From assembly GCF_900177325.1 (NCBI RefSeq), contig NZ_FXBL01000004.1, forward strand, positions 620,001 to 684,000: a stretch of DNA of 64,000 bases. Reading direction: 5' to 3'. Within the stretch, counting starts at the first letter, position 1. Each line of letters begins with the position of its first letter. Under the pieces are notes generated by a model that had not been told where the DNA came from, made no database searches, and saw only the letters and a list, made by a program, of their open reading frames with translations. Shown one piece after another: positions 43,573-52,633 of this stretch. The position numbers were made by a program, and so were the translations under genes. Source of the DNA: Mesorhizobium australicum. GTDB taxonomy: Bacteria; Pseudomonadota; Alphaproteobacteria; Rhizobiales; Rhizobiaceae.

Positions 43573-44541
43573 ATGCCGGTGCACGCGCCCGTACTACGCT
43601 ATCTCGACGAAGTCGTCCGGCAGGGATCCATCCGCAGGGCCGCCAGCCAGCTCAACGTCGCATCGTCGGCGGTAAACCGGCAGATCCTGAAACTGGAGGC
43701 GGAAATCGGCGTGAAGCTCTTCGAGCGCGTCGGCAAGCGCCTGGTTCTCACGCCTGCCGGCGAGAAGCTCACCTTGCACGTGCGCAAGACGATGTCCGAA
43801 TGGGACAACGCGCTGAGTGAGATCAAGGCGATCTCGGGAGAAAGTTCCGCGGAGGTCGCCATAATCGCTCTTCCCGCCTTCCTGGAGAAGATCGTGCCGG
43901 AGGCGATCGAGGAGATTACCGCGCACTACCCCAAGATGCGGTTCAACATATTCTCGACCAGCCCGATCGACACCGTGCGGGAGATGAGGTCGGAGCGCCA
44001 TGATATCGCGCTGCTGTTCGCAAACCACCACTTCCGGCGCTACCGGCTCGCCGACCGGATAGACAGCAGCCTGGGCGTCGTCATGGGCCCGGGGCATCCT
44101 CTGGCGTCCGCCAGGCAGATCGCCCTTGCGGACTGCGCCGAGTATCCCCTGATCCTGCTCAACGATCCCTGGGAACTGGACGCGACCTCGGAGATGGAAT
44201 TCGTGCGGAACAACGCGCCGTTCGGATCGCGCATCGTCACCAACTCTTTCAACGTCATGAAGGAGATGCTGAAGCGCAATCTCGGCATAGGCTTCTTCGC
44301 GCCGATCGGCTTCATCGACGAACTGCTCAGCCGCGAGCTGGTCTATGTGCCGTTCAAGAGTCCGGACGCCTCAGGCAGCACCGGGCTCTTCGTACATGAG
44401 GAGCGGGCCCAGGAGCCGCATATCAAGCTTTTCGTGGCGACCCTGAACCGGCGCTTCGCAACCACGCAGGAACGCATCGACGCGCTGCTGCATCGCGGGG
44501 CCGAGGGAAGGCGCCGCACCAAGGCGGCGAAGCAGACTTGA
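43573..44541 (+). CDS. LysR-family transcriptional regulator
   Basis: 322-residue LTTR. HTH at about 5-65 (VLRYLDEVVRQGSIRRAASQLNVASSAVNRQILKLEAE region) and an effector domain from about 90. AAGGAA precedes the ATG. Divergent from the ABC-transporter operon, so it probably controls it in response to the imported acid or a CoA ester. Confidence 0.93.
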   Translation: MPVHAPVLRYLDEVVRQGSIRRAASQLNVASSAVNRQILKLEAEIGVKLFERVGKRLVLTPAGEKLTLHVRKTMSEWDNALSEIKAISGESSAEVAIIALPAFLEKIVPEAIEEITAHYPKMRFNIFSTSPIDTVREMRSERHDIALLFANHHFRRYRLADRIDSSLGVVMGPGHPLASARQIALADCAEYPLILLNDPWELDATSEMEFVRNNAPFGSRIVTNSFNVMKEMLKRNLGIGFFAPIGFIDELLSRELVYVPFKSPDASGSTGLFVHEERAQEPHIKLFVATLNRRFATTQERIDALLHRGAEGRRRTKAAKQT

Positions 44542-44706
44542 TCCGGCAGCATCTGCCAGGAGTACGGAATTGCGCCGACTAACTATCTAGCGCGACAGAG
44601 CGCTCCCGAGCGCGGAAGCGCCTCCTGAATTCGCGAGTTAATCGAGAATTTGCGCGGAGCCGACCTCCCCAATCCGTCCCGCCTGTCCCTCCTTCTTTGC
44701 CGTCAC

Positions 44707-44748
44707 CATTTGGGCCACGGAGCACCGGTCCGTGCTCGACGCCAAATG
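44707..44748. repeat. nested inverted repeat
   Basis: Outer arms CATTTGG (44707-44713) and CCAAATG (44742-44748) and inner arms GAGCAC (44720-44725) and GTGCTC (44732-44737). It lies 40-85 bp upstream of the -35 box. Could be a LysR-gene terminator or an activator site. Confidence 0.5.
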
Positions 44749-44791
44749 ACGCGCGCACCGTCTGGCCGGTGTTTGAGGAGAAGCTGCAGGG

Positions 44792-44821
44792 TTGACGTAC
44801 GATTGGAGTGTATCTTATATT
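44792..44821 (+). promoter_or_regulatory. sigma70-like promoter for the second TRAP operon
   Basis: -35 TTGACG at 44792-44797 and -10 TATATT at 44816-44821 with 18-base spacing, in an unusually AT-rich stretch for this genome. Precedes the TRAP receptor start at 44864. Confidence 0.6.
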
Positions 44822-44828
44822 GTAATAG

Positions 44829-44847
44829 TGTTTCGATATGAGAAACA
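44829..44847. promoter_or_regulatory. dyad TGTTTC-N7-GAAACA (candidate IclR operator)
   Basis: Six-base inverted repeat just after the -10 box and before the SD GGGAGGAG. Location fits repression by the IclR protein encoded three genes downstream; assignment is inferred. Confidence 0.5.
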
Positions 44848-44863
44848 TAAGGGAGGAGTTATC

Positions 44864-45847
44864 ATGAACATTCGCAGCGGCATCATCGCCGCAATTGCCC
44901 TGTTGCTGCCGGCCACGGCCTTCGCGCAGGACGTCACCCTGAAGTTCGGCCATGCCGCGACGTCGAAGCACCTGTTCCAGGACGGGCTGGTCATGTTCGC
45001 CGACAAGGTCGCCGCCAAGACCGGCGGCAAGGTCAAGATCGAGGTCTATGGCGATCGCCAGCTCGGCGACGACAAGCAGTTGCTGGAGGGTATCCAGCTC
45101 GGCACGATCGACGGCGCGCTCGTTTCGGTGCCGACGATGCCGCTGGTTCTGAACTCGCCGGTCTTCGATTCGCTTCAGCTGCCGTTCCTGGTGCCCAGCT
45201 ATGACAAGATGGCGGAGGTCCTGTCGTCGGACGTCGGCCAGAAGCTGCTGGATTCGCTCGCGACCAGCAACATCAAGGGCCTCGGCTACATCGAGGCCGG
45301 CCAGCGTCATTTCCTGTCGCGCACCAAGGCGGTGAAGACCGTCGCCGACTTCGCGGGCCTCAAGACCCGCATCGTTCCCACCCCGCTGCACAAGGCGATC
45401 TGGGAAGCGGTCGGCACGGCCCCGATCGGCATGGCCTTCGGCGAGGTCTTCTCGGCGCTTGAGACCGGCACGATCGACGCGGTCGAGATCAACCTCTCCT
45501 CCGCCTTCGCCGAGAGCTACTACGAGGCGGCCAAGAACGCGACGCTCACCGGCCACTACTTCTGGCCCGGCGTGCTGATGATGGGCTCGGCCAAGTTCGA
45601 TGGCCTGACCGACGAGCAGAAGAAGGCGATCGTCGAGGCCGGCCACGAGGTCATCGCAGAGCACTACGCGCTCGCCCGCGACCAGGAGGCCGAGATCACC
45701 AAGAAGCTCGAGGAGAAGGGCGTCACCATCTCCAAGCTCGAGGACCTCGCCGAGATGCAGGCGAAGACCAAGCCCGTGCTCGACGCCTGGGTCGCCAAGG
45801 ATCCGCTGATCCAGGAATTCGTCAGCGCGGTCCAGAAGACCAACTGA
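44864..45847 (+). CDS. TRAP transporter substrate-binding protein (DctP family)
   Basis: 327-residue periplasmic DctP receptor. Sec signal (about 1-20, cut near AFA-QDV); TLKFGHAATSKH starts the mature chain, GDDKQLLEGIQLGTIDGALV is the N-lobe motif, and FSALETGTIDAVEINLS the ligand-site segment. GGGAGGAG supports the ATG at 44864. A hairpin follows the gene, which would raise receptor mRNA over the permeases. Substrate unknown. Confidence 0.93.
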   Translation: MNIRSGIIAAIALLLPATAFAQDVTLKFGHAATSKHLFQDGLVMFADKVAAKTGGKVKIEVYGDRQLGDDKQLLEGIQLGTIDGALVSVPTMPLVLNSPVFDSLQLPFLVPSYDKMAEVLSSDVGQKLLDSLATSNIKGLGYIEAGQRHFLSRTKAVKTVADFAGLKTRIVPTPLHKAIWEAVGTAPIGMAFGEVFSALETGTIDAVEINLSSAFAESYYEAAKNATLTGHYFWPGVLMMGSAKFDGLTDEQKKAIVEAGHEVIAEHYALARDQEAEITKKLEEKGVTISKLEDLAEMQAKTKPVLDAWVAKDPLIQEFVSAVQKTN

Positions 45848-45853
45848 TTGTCG

Positions 45854-45883
45854 CGGGGCGGCGCCATCCTGGCTGCCGCCCCG
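45854..45883 (+). terminator. stem-loop after the TRAP receptor gene
   Basis: Arms CGGGGCGGC (45854-45862) and GCCGCCCCG (45875-45883), 12-base loop, seven bases after the receptor stop and 80 before DctQ. A GC-only stem without T-run; probable attenuator or mRNA 3'-end protector. Confidence 0.5.
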
Positions 45884-45964
45884 TCCCGACCACCTTTCCG
45901 CACCGTGCCTTGCGGCGGCCTTCCGGCCGCGACGGCGGAGGCATGCCGATGACGGGGCCAAACC

Positions 45965-46525
45965 ATGCTCGCCTTGCGACGCTATTTCGACGCGGTGGTG
46001 TCCACGATCCTGATCTGGATGCTGATCGTGCTTCTCGCGGTGATGACGCTGCAGATCGTGTTGCGCTACGGCTTCTCCACCTCGCTGATCTGGGCCGAGG
46101 AAATCTGCCGCTACCTGCTGGTCTGGGTCTCGTTCCTGGCGGCCGTGCTTGCCTATGAGCGTGGCGAGATCGCCAGCGTGCCGATGCTGCGCGACGCCTT
46201 GCCGCCCAATGCCGGCCTGGTGCTCGCGATCGTCGCCAACGTGCTCGGCATCGTGCTGCTCTCGGTGCTCGTCTATTATGGATTCGTCTACGCGAACCGG
46301 CTTGGCTCCTCGCCCATACCGGCGATGAAGTTCCTGCTCGGAGATCTGTTCGGCCCCGACTTCCCCGTCCCGAGGGTCTACTGGGTCTACATCGCCCTTC
46401 CTGTCGGGCTCACGCTGTTCGCGCTGCGGCTCGCCATGGACATCGTCCTCTACGCCCGCATGATCGGCACCGGCGCGCGCGCCTCCGACCTCAGGCTCGC
46501 AACCGAGATCGAGGCGCACGGATGA
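45965..46525 (+). CDS. TRAP transporter small permease (DctQ family)
   Basis: 186-residue inner-membrane protein with four helices; TLQIVLRYGFSTSLIWAEEICRYLLVWVSFL is the DctQ signature region. Its stop overlaps the DctM start (ATGA). The 117-base gap from the receptor gene holds the stem-loop. Distinct from the DctQ at 27871. Confidence 0.92.
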   Translation: MLALRRYFDAVVSTILIWMLIVLLAVMTLQIVLRYGFSTSLIWAEEICRYLLVWVSFLAAVLAYERGEIASVPMLRDALPPNAGLVLAIVANVLGIVLLSVLVYYGFVYANRLGSSPIPAMKFLLGDLFGPDFPVPRVYWVYIALPVGLTLFALRLAMDIVLYARMIGTGARASDLRLATEIEAHG

Positions 46526-47796
46526 TCCTCTATCTCGCCATCTTCTTCGCGGCGCTGATCATTGGCATGCCGGTGGCGCTTGGCCTCGGCATGGCCTCGC
46601 TGGTCTATCTGCTGATCGAGGGCCACGGCCACCTGCTGGTCGCCTTCCCGCAGCGGATGATCGCCGGCATCGACAGCTTTCTCCTGCTGACGATCCCCTT
46701 CTTCATCCTGGCCGGAAATTTGATGAGCGCGGCCAACCTGACCGGACACATCGTTCGCGCGGCACAGTTCCTCGTCGGGCGGATCAAGGGTGGGCTGGCG
46801 GTCGTGAACGTCCTGTCGAATCTCCTCATGTCCGGGTCGAGCGGCGCGGCCACCTCAGAGGCCGCGGCCGTCGGCGGCATCATGATTCCGCCGATGAAGC
46901 GGGACGGCTACGATCCGGCCTATGCGGCAGCCTTGACCGCGTCCGGTTCGCTGCTCGGTCCCCTCATTCCCCCGTCATTGCCCCTTATTCTGTTCGGCGT
47001 GTTGACGGGTACGTCCATCGGAGATCTGTTCCTTGCAGGCATCCTTCCGGGTCTCATTCTGAGCGGGCTGCTAGTAGGCTATGCGCTCTGGAAGGGCCGC
47101 AGAGAGAACCATCCTGTCTCTACTCCGGTGCCGGCCGAAGAGCGCCGCGGGCTTCTCATCGCGGCCACGCCGGCGATCTTTCTGCCGGTGCTGATCGTCG
47201 TCGGTATCCGCACAGGCATCTTCACGCCGACTGAAGCCGCCGGCGTAGCCTGCATCTATGCTCTGGCCATCGGGTTGTTCGTCTACCGCTCGCTATCCTG
47301 GCAGAAGCTCAAGCAGTGCTTCTACGATACCGCCACAATGTCGTCGGGGGTGATGCTGGTCGTTGCGATGGCGAGCATGACGGGCTTCGTGCTGGGCATC
47401 GAAAGCCTGCCGCAGAAGGTCGCCGCCCTGATCCTGGGCGTGTCTGAAAACCCGGCGGTCCTTGTCATCCTGCTCAACGCGATCCTCCTCATCCTCGGCC
47501 TGTTTCTGGAGCCGCTGGCAGCGATGGTTCTTATCATGCCGGTGCTGAACGCGTTGGCGCCGACCATCGGCATGGATCCTGTGCAGATGGGTGTCATGGT
47601 GGTCCTGAACCTCATGATCGGCATGATTACGCCGCCCGTCGGGTTGGTGCTGTTCATCGTCTCCTCGATCGCCCGCAGCCCGCTGCAGGCGGTGACGAAG
47701 GCTGCGCTTCCGATGCTTGCATTGTGCATCTTGCTGCTTGTGATGGTTGCCGCGATCCCGAGCCTCTCGCTCTGGATCCCCGGCCTGTTCAAGTGA
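46522..47796 (+). CDS. TRAP transporter large permease (DctM family)
   Basis: 424-residue DctM with about twelve helices, including LTIPFFILAGNLMSAANLTGH, SNLLMSGSSGAATSEAAAVG and PPSLPLILFGVLTGTSIGDL. Forms the ion-coupled channel with DctQ. The stop is eight bases before the IclR start. Confidence 0.94.
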   Translation: MILYLAIFFAALIIGMPVALGLGMASLVYLLIEGHGHLLVAFPQRMIAGIDSFLLLTIPFFILAGNLMSAANLTGHIVRAAQFLVGRIKGGLAVVNVLSNLLMSGSSGAATSEAAAVGGIMIPPMKRDGYDPAYAAALTASGSLLGPLIPPSLPLILFGVLTGTSIGDLFLAGILPGLILSGLLVGYALWKGRRENHPVSTPVPAEERRGLLIAATPAIFLPVLIVVGIRTGIFTPTEAAGVACIYALAIGLFVYRSLSWQKLKQCFYDTATMSSGVMLVVAMASMTGFVLGIESLPQKVAALILGVSENPAVLVILLNAILLILGLFLEPLAAMVLIMPVLNALAPTIGMDPVQMGVMVVLNLMIGMITPPVGLVLFIVSSIARSPLQAVTKAALPMLALCILLLVMVAAIPSLSLWIPGLFK

Positions 47797-47803
47797 GGAT
47801 CAG

Positions 47804-48574
47804 ATGACGGTAGAGCTCGACAAATCGGTCAACCAGTCCACCCAGATGGCCTTCATGATCATCGAGGTGATGGCGGAGATCGGCCAGCCCGTTGGGCTGT
47901 CGGACCTGGCGCGCCGGATCGGCGTGTCGAAGGTGCGCGTCTTCCGCTTCCTGCGCACGCTTCTCTCTCTCGGCTACGTGCTGCAGGACCCGCAGACCGA
48001 GAAATATCGACTCTCCTACAAGCTCTACCATCTCGGCCAGGCGCTCGCCGACTCGACCGACATCCTGCGCGAGGCGCGGCCCGTTATGGTCGAACTGCGC
48101 GACGCGACCGGCTTCACCGTCTCCTTCTCGCAGATGGAGCACGGCGGCATGCGCATCCTCGACATGGTGCGCACCGAGCAGCCGGTCGTCATCGTCACGC
48201 GCCCGGGCGCGCTGCTCGACTTCCACGCCTCGGCACAGGGCAAGATCGCGCTGGCCTTCGGCGGCGCGAAGCTCGCCGCGACTGCGCTTCGCCAATGGAC
48301 CAGCGAGACCTCGACCGATCGTTCCGCCGTCGAGGCGGAGGTGGCCGAGGTCCGGACACGCGGTTGGGCCGATGCGCCGAACCAGACCCTGCAGGGTGTC
48401 ACCGCCGTCTCCGCGCCCGTCTTCGACATGACCGGCGATTTCGTCGCCACGCTGACGATCGCCGGACCCACCAACACCATCGGGACGCCGCCCGACCCTC
48501 GCTACGTCGAGGCGTTGACGGCGGCGGCCCGCAAGATCTCCAGGAATCTAGGCAATACGGATCAGATGACATGA
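47804..48574 (+). CDS. IclR-family transcriptional regulator
   Basis: 256-residue IclR protein with N-terminal winged HTH (about 12-75, with VGLSDLARRIGVSKVRVFRFLRTL) and C-terminal GAF-like ligand domain (about 90-250, with HASAQGKIALAF and GVTAVSAPVFD). Embedded inside the operon it probably controls, its stop overlapping HyuA (ATGA). Start 47804 has an SD (GAGGATC). Autoregulated operon control likely through the dyad at 44829. Confidence 0.93.
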   Translation: MTVELDKSVNQSTQMAFMIIEVMAEIGQPVGLSDLARRIGVSKVRVFRFLRTLLSLGYVLQDPQTEKYRLSYKLYHLGQALADSTDILREARPVMVELRDATGFTVSFSQMEHGGMRILDMVRTEQPVVIVTRPGALLDFHASAQGKIALAFGGAKLAATALRQWTSETSTDRSAVEAEVAEVRTRGWADAPNQTLQGVTAVSAPVFDMTGDFVATLTIAGPTNTIGTPPDPRYVEALTAAARKISRNLGNTDQMT

Positions 48575-50643
48575 CCAGATATTCGCTCGCCGTCGACATC
48601 GGAGGCACCTTCACCGATGCCGTCCTTCTCGCCGACGACGGCCGCACCTTCGTCGACAAGACCCTGACCACCCATGGCAACCTGCTGGAAGGCTTCTTCC
48701 GTGGCGTGGATCTCGTCATGGGCCGCGCCGGCATCGCGCCGCCGGACGTCAACGACGTGGTGGTCCATGCGACCACGGTCGTCACCAACGCGCTGATCGA
48801 ACGCAAGGGACCGCCGGTCGGGCTGATCCTGACCAAGGGCTTCACCGACATCCTCTACATCCGCGACGAGCATCGCTACGACATGTACGATCCGCAGATC
48901 GAGTTCGCCGAGCCGCTGATCCCGCGCGAGCGGACATGGGCGCTCGACGAGCGCGTACTTGCGGACGGTTCGGTCGAGAAAGCGGCAAAGGAAGCCGAGA
49001 TCGCGGCGATCGCCCGCGACTGCAAGGCGCGCGGCATCCAGTCGGTCGCCGTCAGCCTCATCAACGCCTACCGCAACGGCGTCAACGAGGCGCTGGTCGC
49101 CGAGGTCTTCGCCCGCGAGGCGCCGGAGATCTTCGTCTCGCTGTCGTCCGCGATCGCGCCGCAGATGCGCGAGTATCTGCGCACCTCCACCGTCGCCATC
49201 AACGCCTACACCGTGCCGATCACGCGCCCCTACCTCGACGCGCTGATCAAGGAACTCGACCGCCAGGGCTTCTCGCAGCAGCCGCTGATCATGCTCTCCA
49301 ACGGCGGCGTCATCGGTGCCGGCCGCGCCGGCACGCTTCCCGTGCGCATGATCGAAAGCGGCCCGGCGGCCGGCGCGCTGGTCGCTTGCTACTTCTCACG
49401 CATGTTCGGTATTCCGGACCTGATCTCCTTCGACATGGGCGGCACCACGGCCAAGGCCTGCATGATCCAGAACCACCAGCCGTTGGTGACGAGCACCTTC
49501 GAGGTCGACCGCCGCTACCGCTTCAAGCCGGGCTCCGGCATGCCGATCACCGTGCCGTCGATCGACATGATCGAGATAGGCGCCGGCGGCGGCTCCATCG
49601 CCTGGGTCGATGACCTCGGCCTGCTTCGCACCGGCCCGGAAAGCGCCGGCTCCATTCCTGGACCGGTCAGCTACGGCCGCGGCGGCAAGGAACCCTGTGT
49701 CACCGACGCCGACGTGGTGCTGGGTATCCTCGATCCCGACCGCTTCCTCGGCGGCGACATGAAGCTCGACGCCGCCGGCGCCCGCGCGGCCGTCGGCAAG
49801 CTCGGCGCGAAGATCGGGTTGAGCCCCGAACAGACCGCCTGGGGCATTTACGAGGTCGTCTGTGAGCAGATGGCGGCCGCGGCCCGCACCCACGCCACCG
49901 ATCGCGGCGTCGACTATCGCGGCCTGCCGATGCTCGCCTTCGGCGGCGCCGGCCCGGTTCATGCCTGCCTCGTCGCCGACCTGATAGAATCGAAGCAGGT
50001 GATCTACCCGCCGCTGGCCTCCGTGCTTTCGGCTTTCGGCACGCTGGTGACGCCGGCGCAGATCGACCTGGTGCGCAGCCAGTTGGGCCTGATCGACCGG
50101 CTCGACCCGGCCGAGGCGCGCGAACTCGTCGGCCAGATGACGACGGAAGGCACGGCGGCGCTGACGGAAGCCGGCCTCGCACCGTCCGACATTGGCTTCG
50201 TCTTCGGCGCCGACCTGCGCTATTTCGGCCAGCAGTCGGAGCTGAGGATCGAGCTGCCCTTCGACCCCCGAGAGACGCTCGACGCCGAGGCGATGCGCGC
50301 GATCTTCGACCGCGAATACGTCGCGCAATACGGGCTGAAGCTCGACATGCCGCTGGAGCTGGTCAACTGGCACGTCACCGCGCGCGGCAGCCTGCCCGAC
50401 CGCGCCGCCGCGACCGTCGCCAAGGGCGGCAACCGTCCGGCGCCCCGCAGCCGCATCGTTCACTTCCGCGGCAAGCCGGTGGAGACCGCTGTCTACGCCC
50501 GCACCGAACTGATGGAGGACGACGTGATCGCCGGTCCCGTGATCGTCGAGGAGCGCGAGACCACCATCTTCGTCCTGCCCGGCTGGACGATCCGACTGTA
50601 CGCAAACGGCAGCCTGATTGCCGACAAGATGACGGAGCACTGA
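48571..50643 (+). CDS. hydantoinase/oxoprolinase-family subunit A (HyuA-like), second copy
   Basis: 690-residue ATP-binding subunit: VDIGGTFTDAVLLADDG (8-24), HATTVVTNALIERKG, and ISFDMGGTTAKACM. Differs from the first copy in the specificity part (PVGLILTKGFTDILYIRDEHRYDMYD). The family includes acetone and acetophenone carboxylases as well as hydantoinases. With the CoA ligase and BKACE genes downstream, a ketone-carboxylase role is considered. Coupled to the IclR gene and two bases from HyuB. Confidence 0.92.
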   Translation: MTRYSLAVDIGGTFTDAVLLADDGRTFVDKTLTTHGNLLEGFFRGVDLVMGRAGIAPPDVNDVVVHATTVVTNALIERKGPPVGLILTKGFTDILYIRDEHRYDMYDPQIEFAEPLIPRERTWALDERVLADGSVEKAAKEAEIAAIARDCKARGIQSVAVSLINAYRNGVNEALVAEVFAREAPEIFVSLSSAIAPQMREYLRTSTVAINAYTVPITRPYLDALIKELDRQGFSQQPLIMLSNGGVIGAGRAGTLPVRMIESGPAAGALVACYFSRMFGIPDLISFDMGGTTAKACMIQNHQPLVTSTFEVDRRYRFKPGSGMPITVPSIDMIEIGAGGGSIAWVDDLGLLRTGPESAGSIPGPVSYGRGGKEPCVTDADVVLGILDPDRFLGGDMKLDAAGARAAVGKLGAKIGLSPEQTAWGIYEVVCEQMAAAARTHATDRGVDYRGLPMLAFGGAGPVHACLVADLIESKQVIYPPLASVLSAFGTLVTPAQIDLVRSQLGLIDRLDPAEARELVGQMTTEGTAALTEAGLAPSDIGFVFGADLRYFGQQSELRIELPFDPRETLDAEAMRAIFDREYVAQYGLKLDMPLELVNWHVTARGSLPDRAAATVAKGGNRPAPRSRIVHFRGKPVETAVYARTELMEDDVIAGPVIVEERETTIFVLPGWTIRLYANGSLIADKMTEH

Positions 50644-50645
50644 AC

Positions 50646-52211
50646 ATGGACGGCGTAGAACTCCAGATCCTCTGGTCGAACATGATCGGGATCGTCTCGG
50701 AACAGGCGCGCGCGCTGCAGCGCATCGCCTTCTCGCCGATCGTGCGCGAAGCAGGTGACCTGGCGAACGGCCTGTTCGATGCCCGCGCCCGCATGGTGGC
50801 ACAGGCCGTCACCGGCACGCCCGGCCACATAAACTCGCTGGCGGCCGCCGCCGCGAACCTGCTCAAGCATGTCGATGCCTCGAGCCTGAAGCCCGGCGAC
50901 GTGCTGATCACCAACGACCCGTGGATGTCGGCCGGCCACTTCTTCGACATCACCGTTCTGTCGCCGATCTTCCGCGGCCAGAAGCTGATCGGCTATGCCG
51001 GCTCGACCATCCACCACACCGACATCGGCGGCTACGGCATCGGCTCCGGCGCGCGCGACATCCACGAGGAAGGGCTCTGGATCCCCGTCCTCAAACTCTA
51101 CGAGGCGGGCGTGCGCAACGAGACGCTGTTCGCGATGATCACGCGCAACGTCCGCACCCCGGACTCGCTGCTCGGCGACCTCGGCGCTCAGGTCTCCTCC
51201 GGCATGATCGCCTCGCAGCGGCTCAACGCGCTCTGCGACCGCTACGGGCTGGACGACATCGAAGCGCTGTCCGACGAGATCATCACCCGCTCGGAAAACG
51301 CGACGCGGGACTCGATCCGCACCCTTCCGGGCGGCACTTTCCACGGCGAGTCGACCTTCGACGTGCCCGGCGGCGACCGGATCACGCTGAAAACCGCCGT
51401 GACCATCGACAGCGAGGCGGGGGAGATCACGGTCGACTTCGCCGGCTCGTCGGGCCGCAGCCCGCGCGGCATCAACGTGGTGCCGGCCTATACTCAGGCC
51501 TATGCGACCTTCGCCATCCGCTCGACGCTCAACCCGGATCTGCCGAACAATGCCGGCTCGCTCGCGCCGATCAAGCTGAAGCTGCCGGACAACTGCATCG
51601 TCAACGCGACCTATCCCTCGCCGGTGAATGCCCGCCACGTGGTCGGCATGTATGTGCCGTTCCCGATCCTCAACGCGCTGGCGCAAGTGGTGCCGGACAA
51701 GGTGGTGGCCGAAGGGTCGGGCGCGGTGTGGACGGTACAGATCCAGGGCCGCGACGCCGAGGGCCGCCCGTTTACCTCCTCGATGTTCAACTATTCCGGC
51801 GGCATGGGCGCGCGTGCCGGCAAGCCCGGCATCTCGGCGGTCTGCTATCCGACAGGTGTCTCTGCCGTCCCGGTCGAGGTGCTGGAGGCGGCCTATCCGA
51901 TCGTCTTCACCTGCAAGGAGCTCGAGCGCGGCTCCGGCGGCGCGGGCCTGCAGCCGGGCGGCGATGGCCAGCGCATCGGCTTCCGCATGCGCACCACGCA
52001 GCCCTGGCTGCTCAACACCGTGCCCAGCCGCCTCAGCGAGGCGCCGCAGGGTCTCGACGGCGGCGCGCCCGGCCGCGCCGGCCAGTTCCTCGTCAACGGC
52101 AAGCCGGTCGTGCTTTCGGGCAAGACCGACATGAAGGCCGGCGACGAGATCACAATGATCACGCCCGGCGGCGGCGGCTTCGGCGCGCTGAAGGCGGCCA
52201 AGGTCGCCTGA
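50646..52211 (+). CDS. hydantoinase/oxoprolinase-family subunit B (HyuB-like), second copy
   Basis: 521-residue HyuB-type subunit. N-terminal ELQILWSNMIGIVSEQARALQR, TNDPWMSAGHFFDITV, HHTDIGGYGIG and a C-terminal TPGGGGFGALKAAKV. Partners the preceding HyuA-like subunit; its length fits N-methylhydantoinase B/carboxylase beta chains. Start lies two bases after the A-subunit stop. Confidence 0.93.
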   Translation: MDGVELQILWSNMIGIVSEQARALQRIAFSPIVREAGDLANGLFDARARMVAQAVTGTPGHINSLAAAAANLLKHVDASSLKPGDVLITNDPWMSAGHFFDITVLSPIFRGQKLIGYAGSTIHHTDIGGYGIGSGARDIHEEGLWIPVLKLYEAGVRNETLFAMITRNVRTPDSLLGDLGAQVSSGMIASQRLNALCDRYGLDDIEALSDEIITRSENATRDSIRTLPGGTFHGESTFDVPGGDRITLKTAVTIDSEAGEITVDFAGSSGRSPRGINVVPAYTQAYATFAIRSTLNPDLPNNAGSLAPIKLKLPDNCIVNATYPSPVNARHVVGMYVPFPILNALAQVVPDKVVAEGSGAVWTVQIQGRDAEGRPFTSSMFNYSGGMGARAGKPGISAVCYPTGVSAVPVEVLEAAYPIVFTCKELERGSGGAGLQPGGDGQRIGFRMRTTQPWLLNTVPSRLSEAPQGLDGGAPGRAGQFLVNGKPVVLSGKTDMKAGDEITMITPGGGGFGALKAAKVA

Positions 52212-52239
52212 CGGATTTCAAGAGAAGTAGGAGGACAAG

Positions 52240-52632
52240 ATGAGCGAATTGCAACCCTTCCGCATGCCGGTCAAATGGGAAGACCTGCCGCGCTTCCCGG
52301 TGCGCGACCACATCAGTCGGGCCGGCTTTCGCGGCGAGGACGTGCTGCTGGTGATGAACTGGCTGGAAAAGGGCATGACGCTCGGCATGCACAAGCATCC
52401 CTTCGAGCAGATCGCGGTGATCCTGACCGGCCGCATGCGCTGGACCGTCGGCGAGGAGACCTTCGAGGTCGGCGCCGGCGAGGTGCTGCGCGTGCCGCCG
52501 GACGTGATGCATGGCGGCATCCCGATCTCGGACGAGGTCGTGATGAACCTCGACATCTTCTGCCCGATCCGGAAGGACTATCTCGAGATCGTCGATCACC
52601 AGGCCGCCGACTTCCCGCCCGTGGAGAGCTGA
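52240..52632 (+). CDS. cupin-domain protein
   Basis: 130-residue single-domain cupin. First motif GMTLGMHKHPFEQIAVILTG (metal ligands H-x-H and E) and second GAGEVLRVPPDVMHGG. GTAGGAGGACAAG precedes the ATG. Such proteins are small metal dioxygenases, isomerases or ligand-binding proteins; substrate unknown. One base before the aldolase start. Confidence 0.88.
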   Translation: MSELQPFRMPVKWEDLPRFPVRDHISRAGFRGEDVLLVMNWLEKGMTLGMHKHPFEQIAVILTGRMRWTVGEETFEVGAGEVLRVPPDVMHGGIPISDEVVMNLDIFCPIRKDYLEIVDHQAADFPPVES

Positions 52633-52633
52633 G

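Larger units (their letters stand above)
44542..44863. promoter_or_regulatory. 322-base intergenic region upstream of the second TRAP operon
   Basis: No gene seen. It contains a small hairpin GCGCT-CCCG-AGCGC (44600-44613), a 42-bp nested inverted repeat (44707-44748), a sigma70-like promoter (44792-44821) and a dyad next to the TRAP start (44829-44847). Confidence 0.7.
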
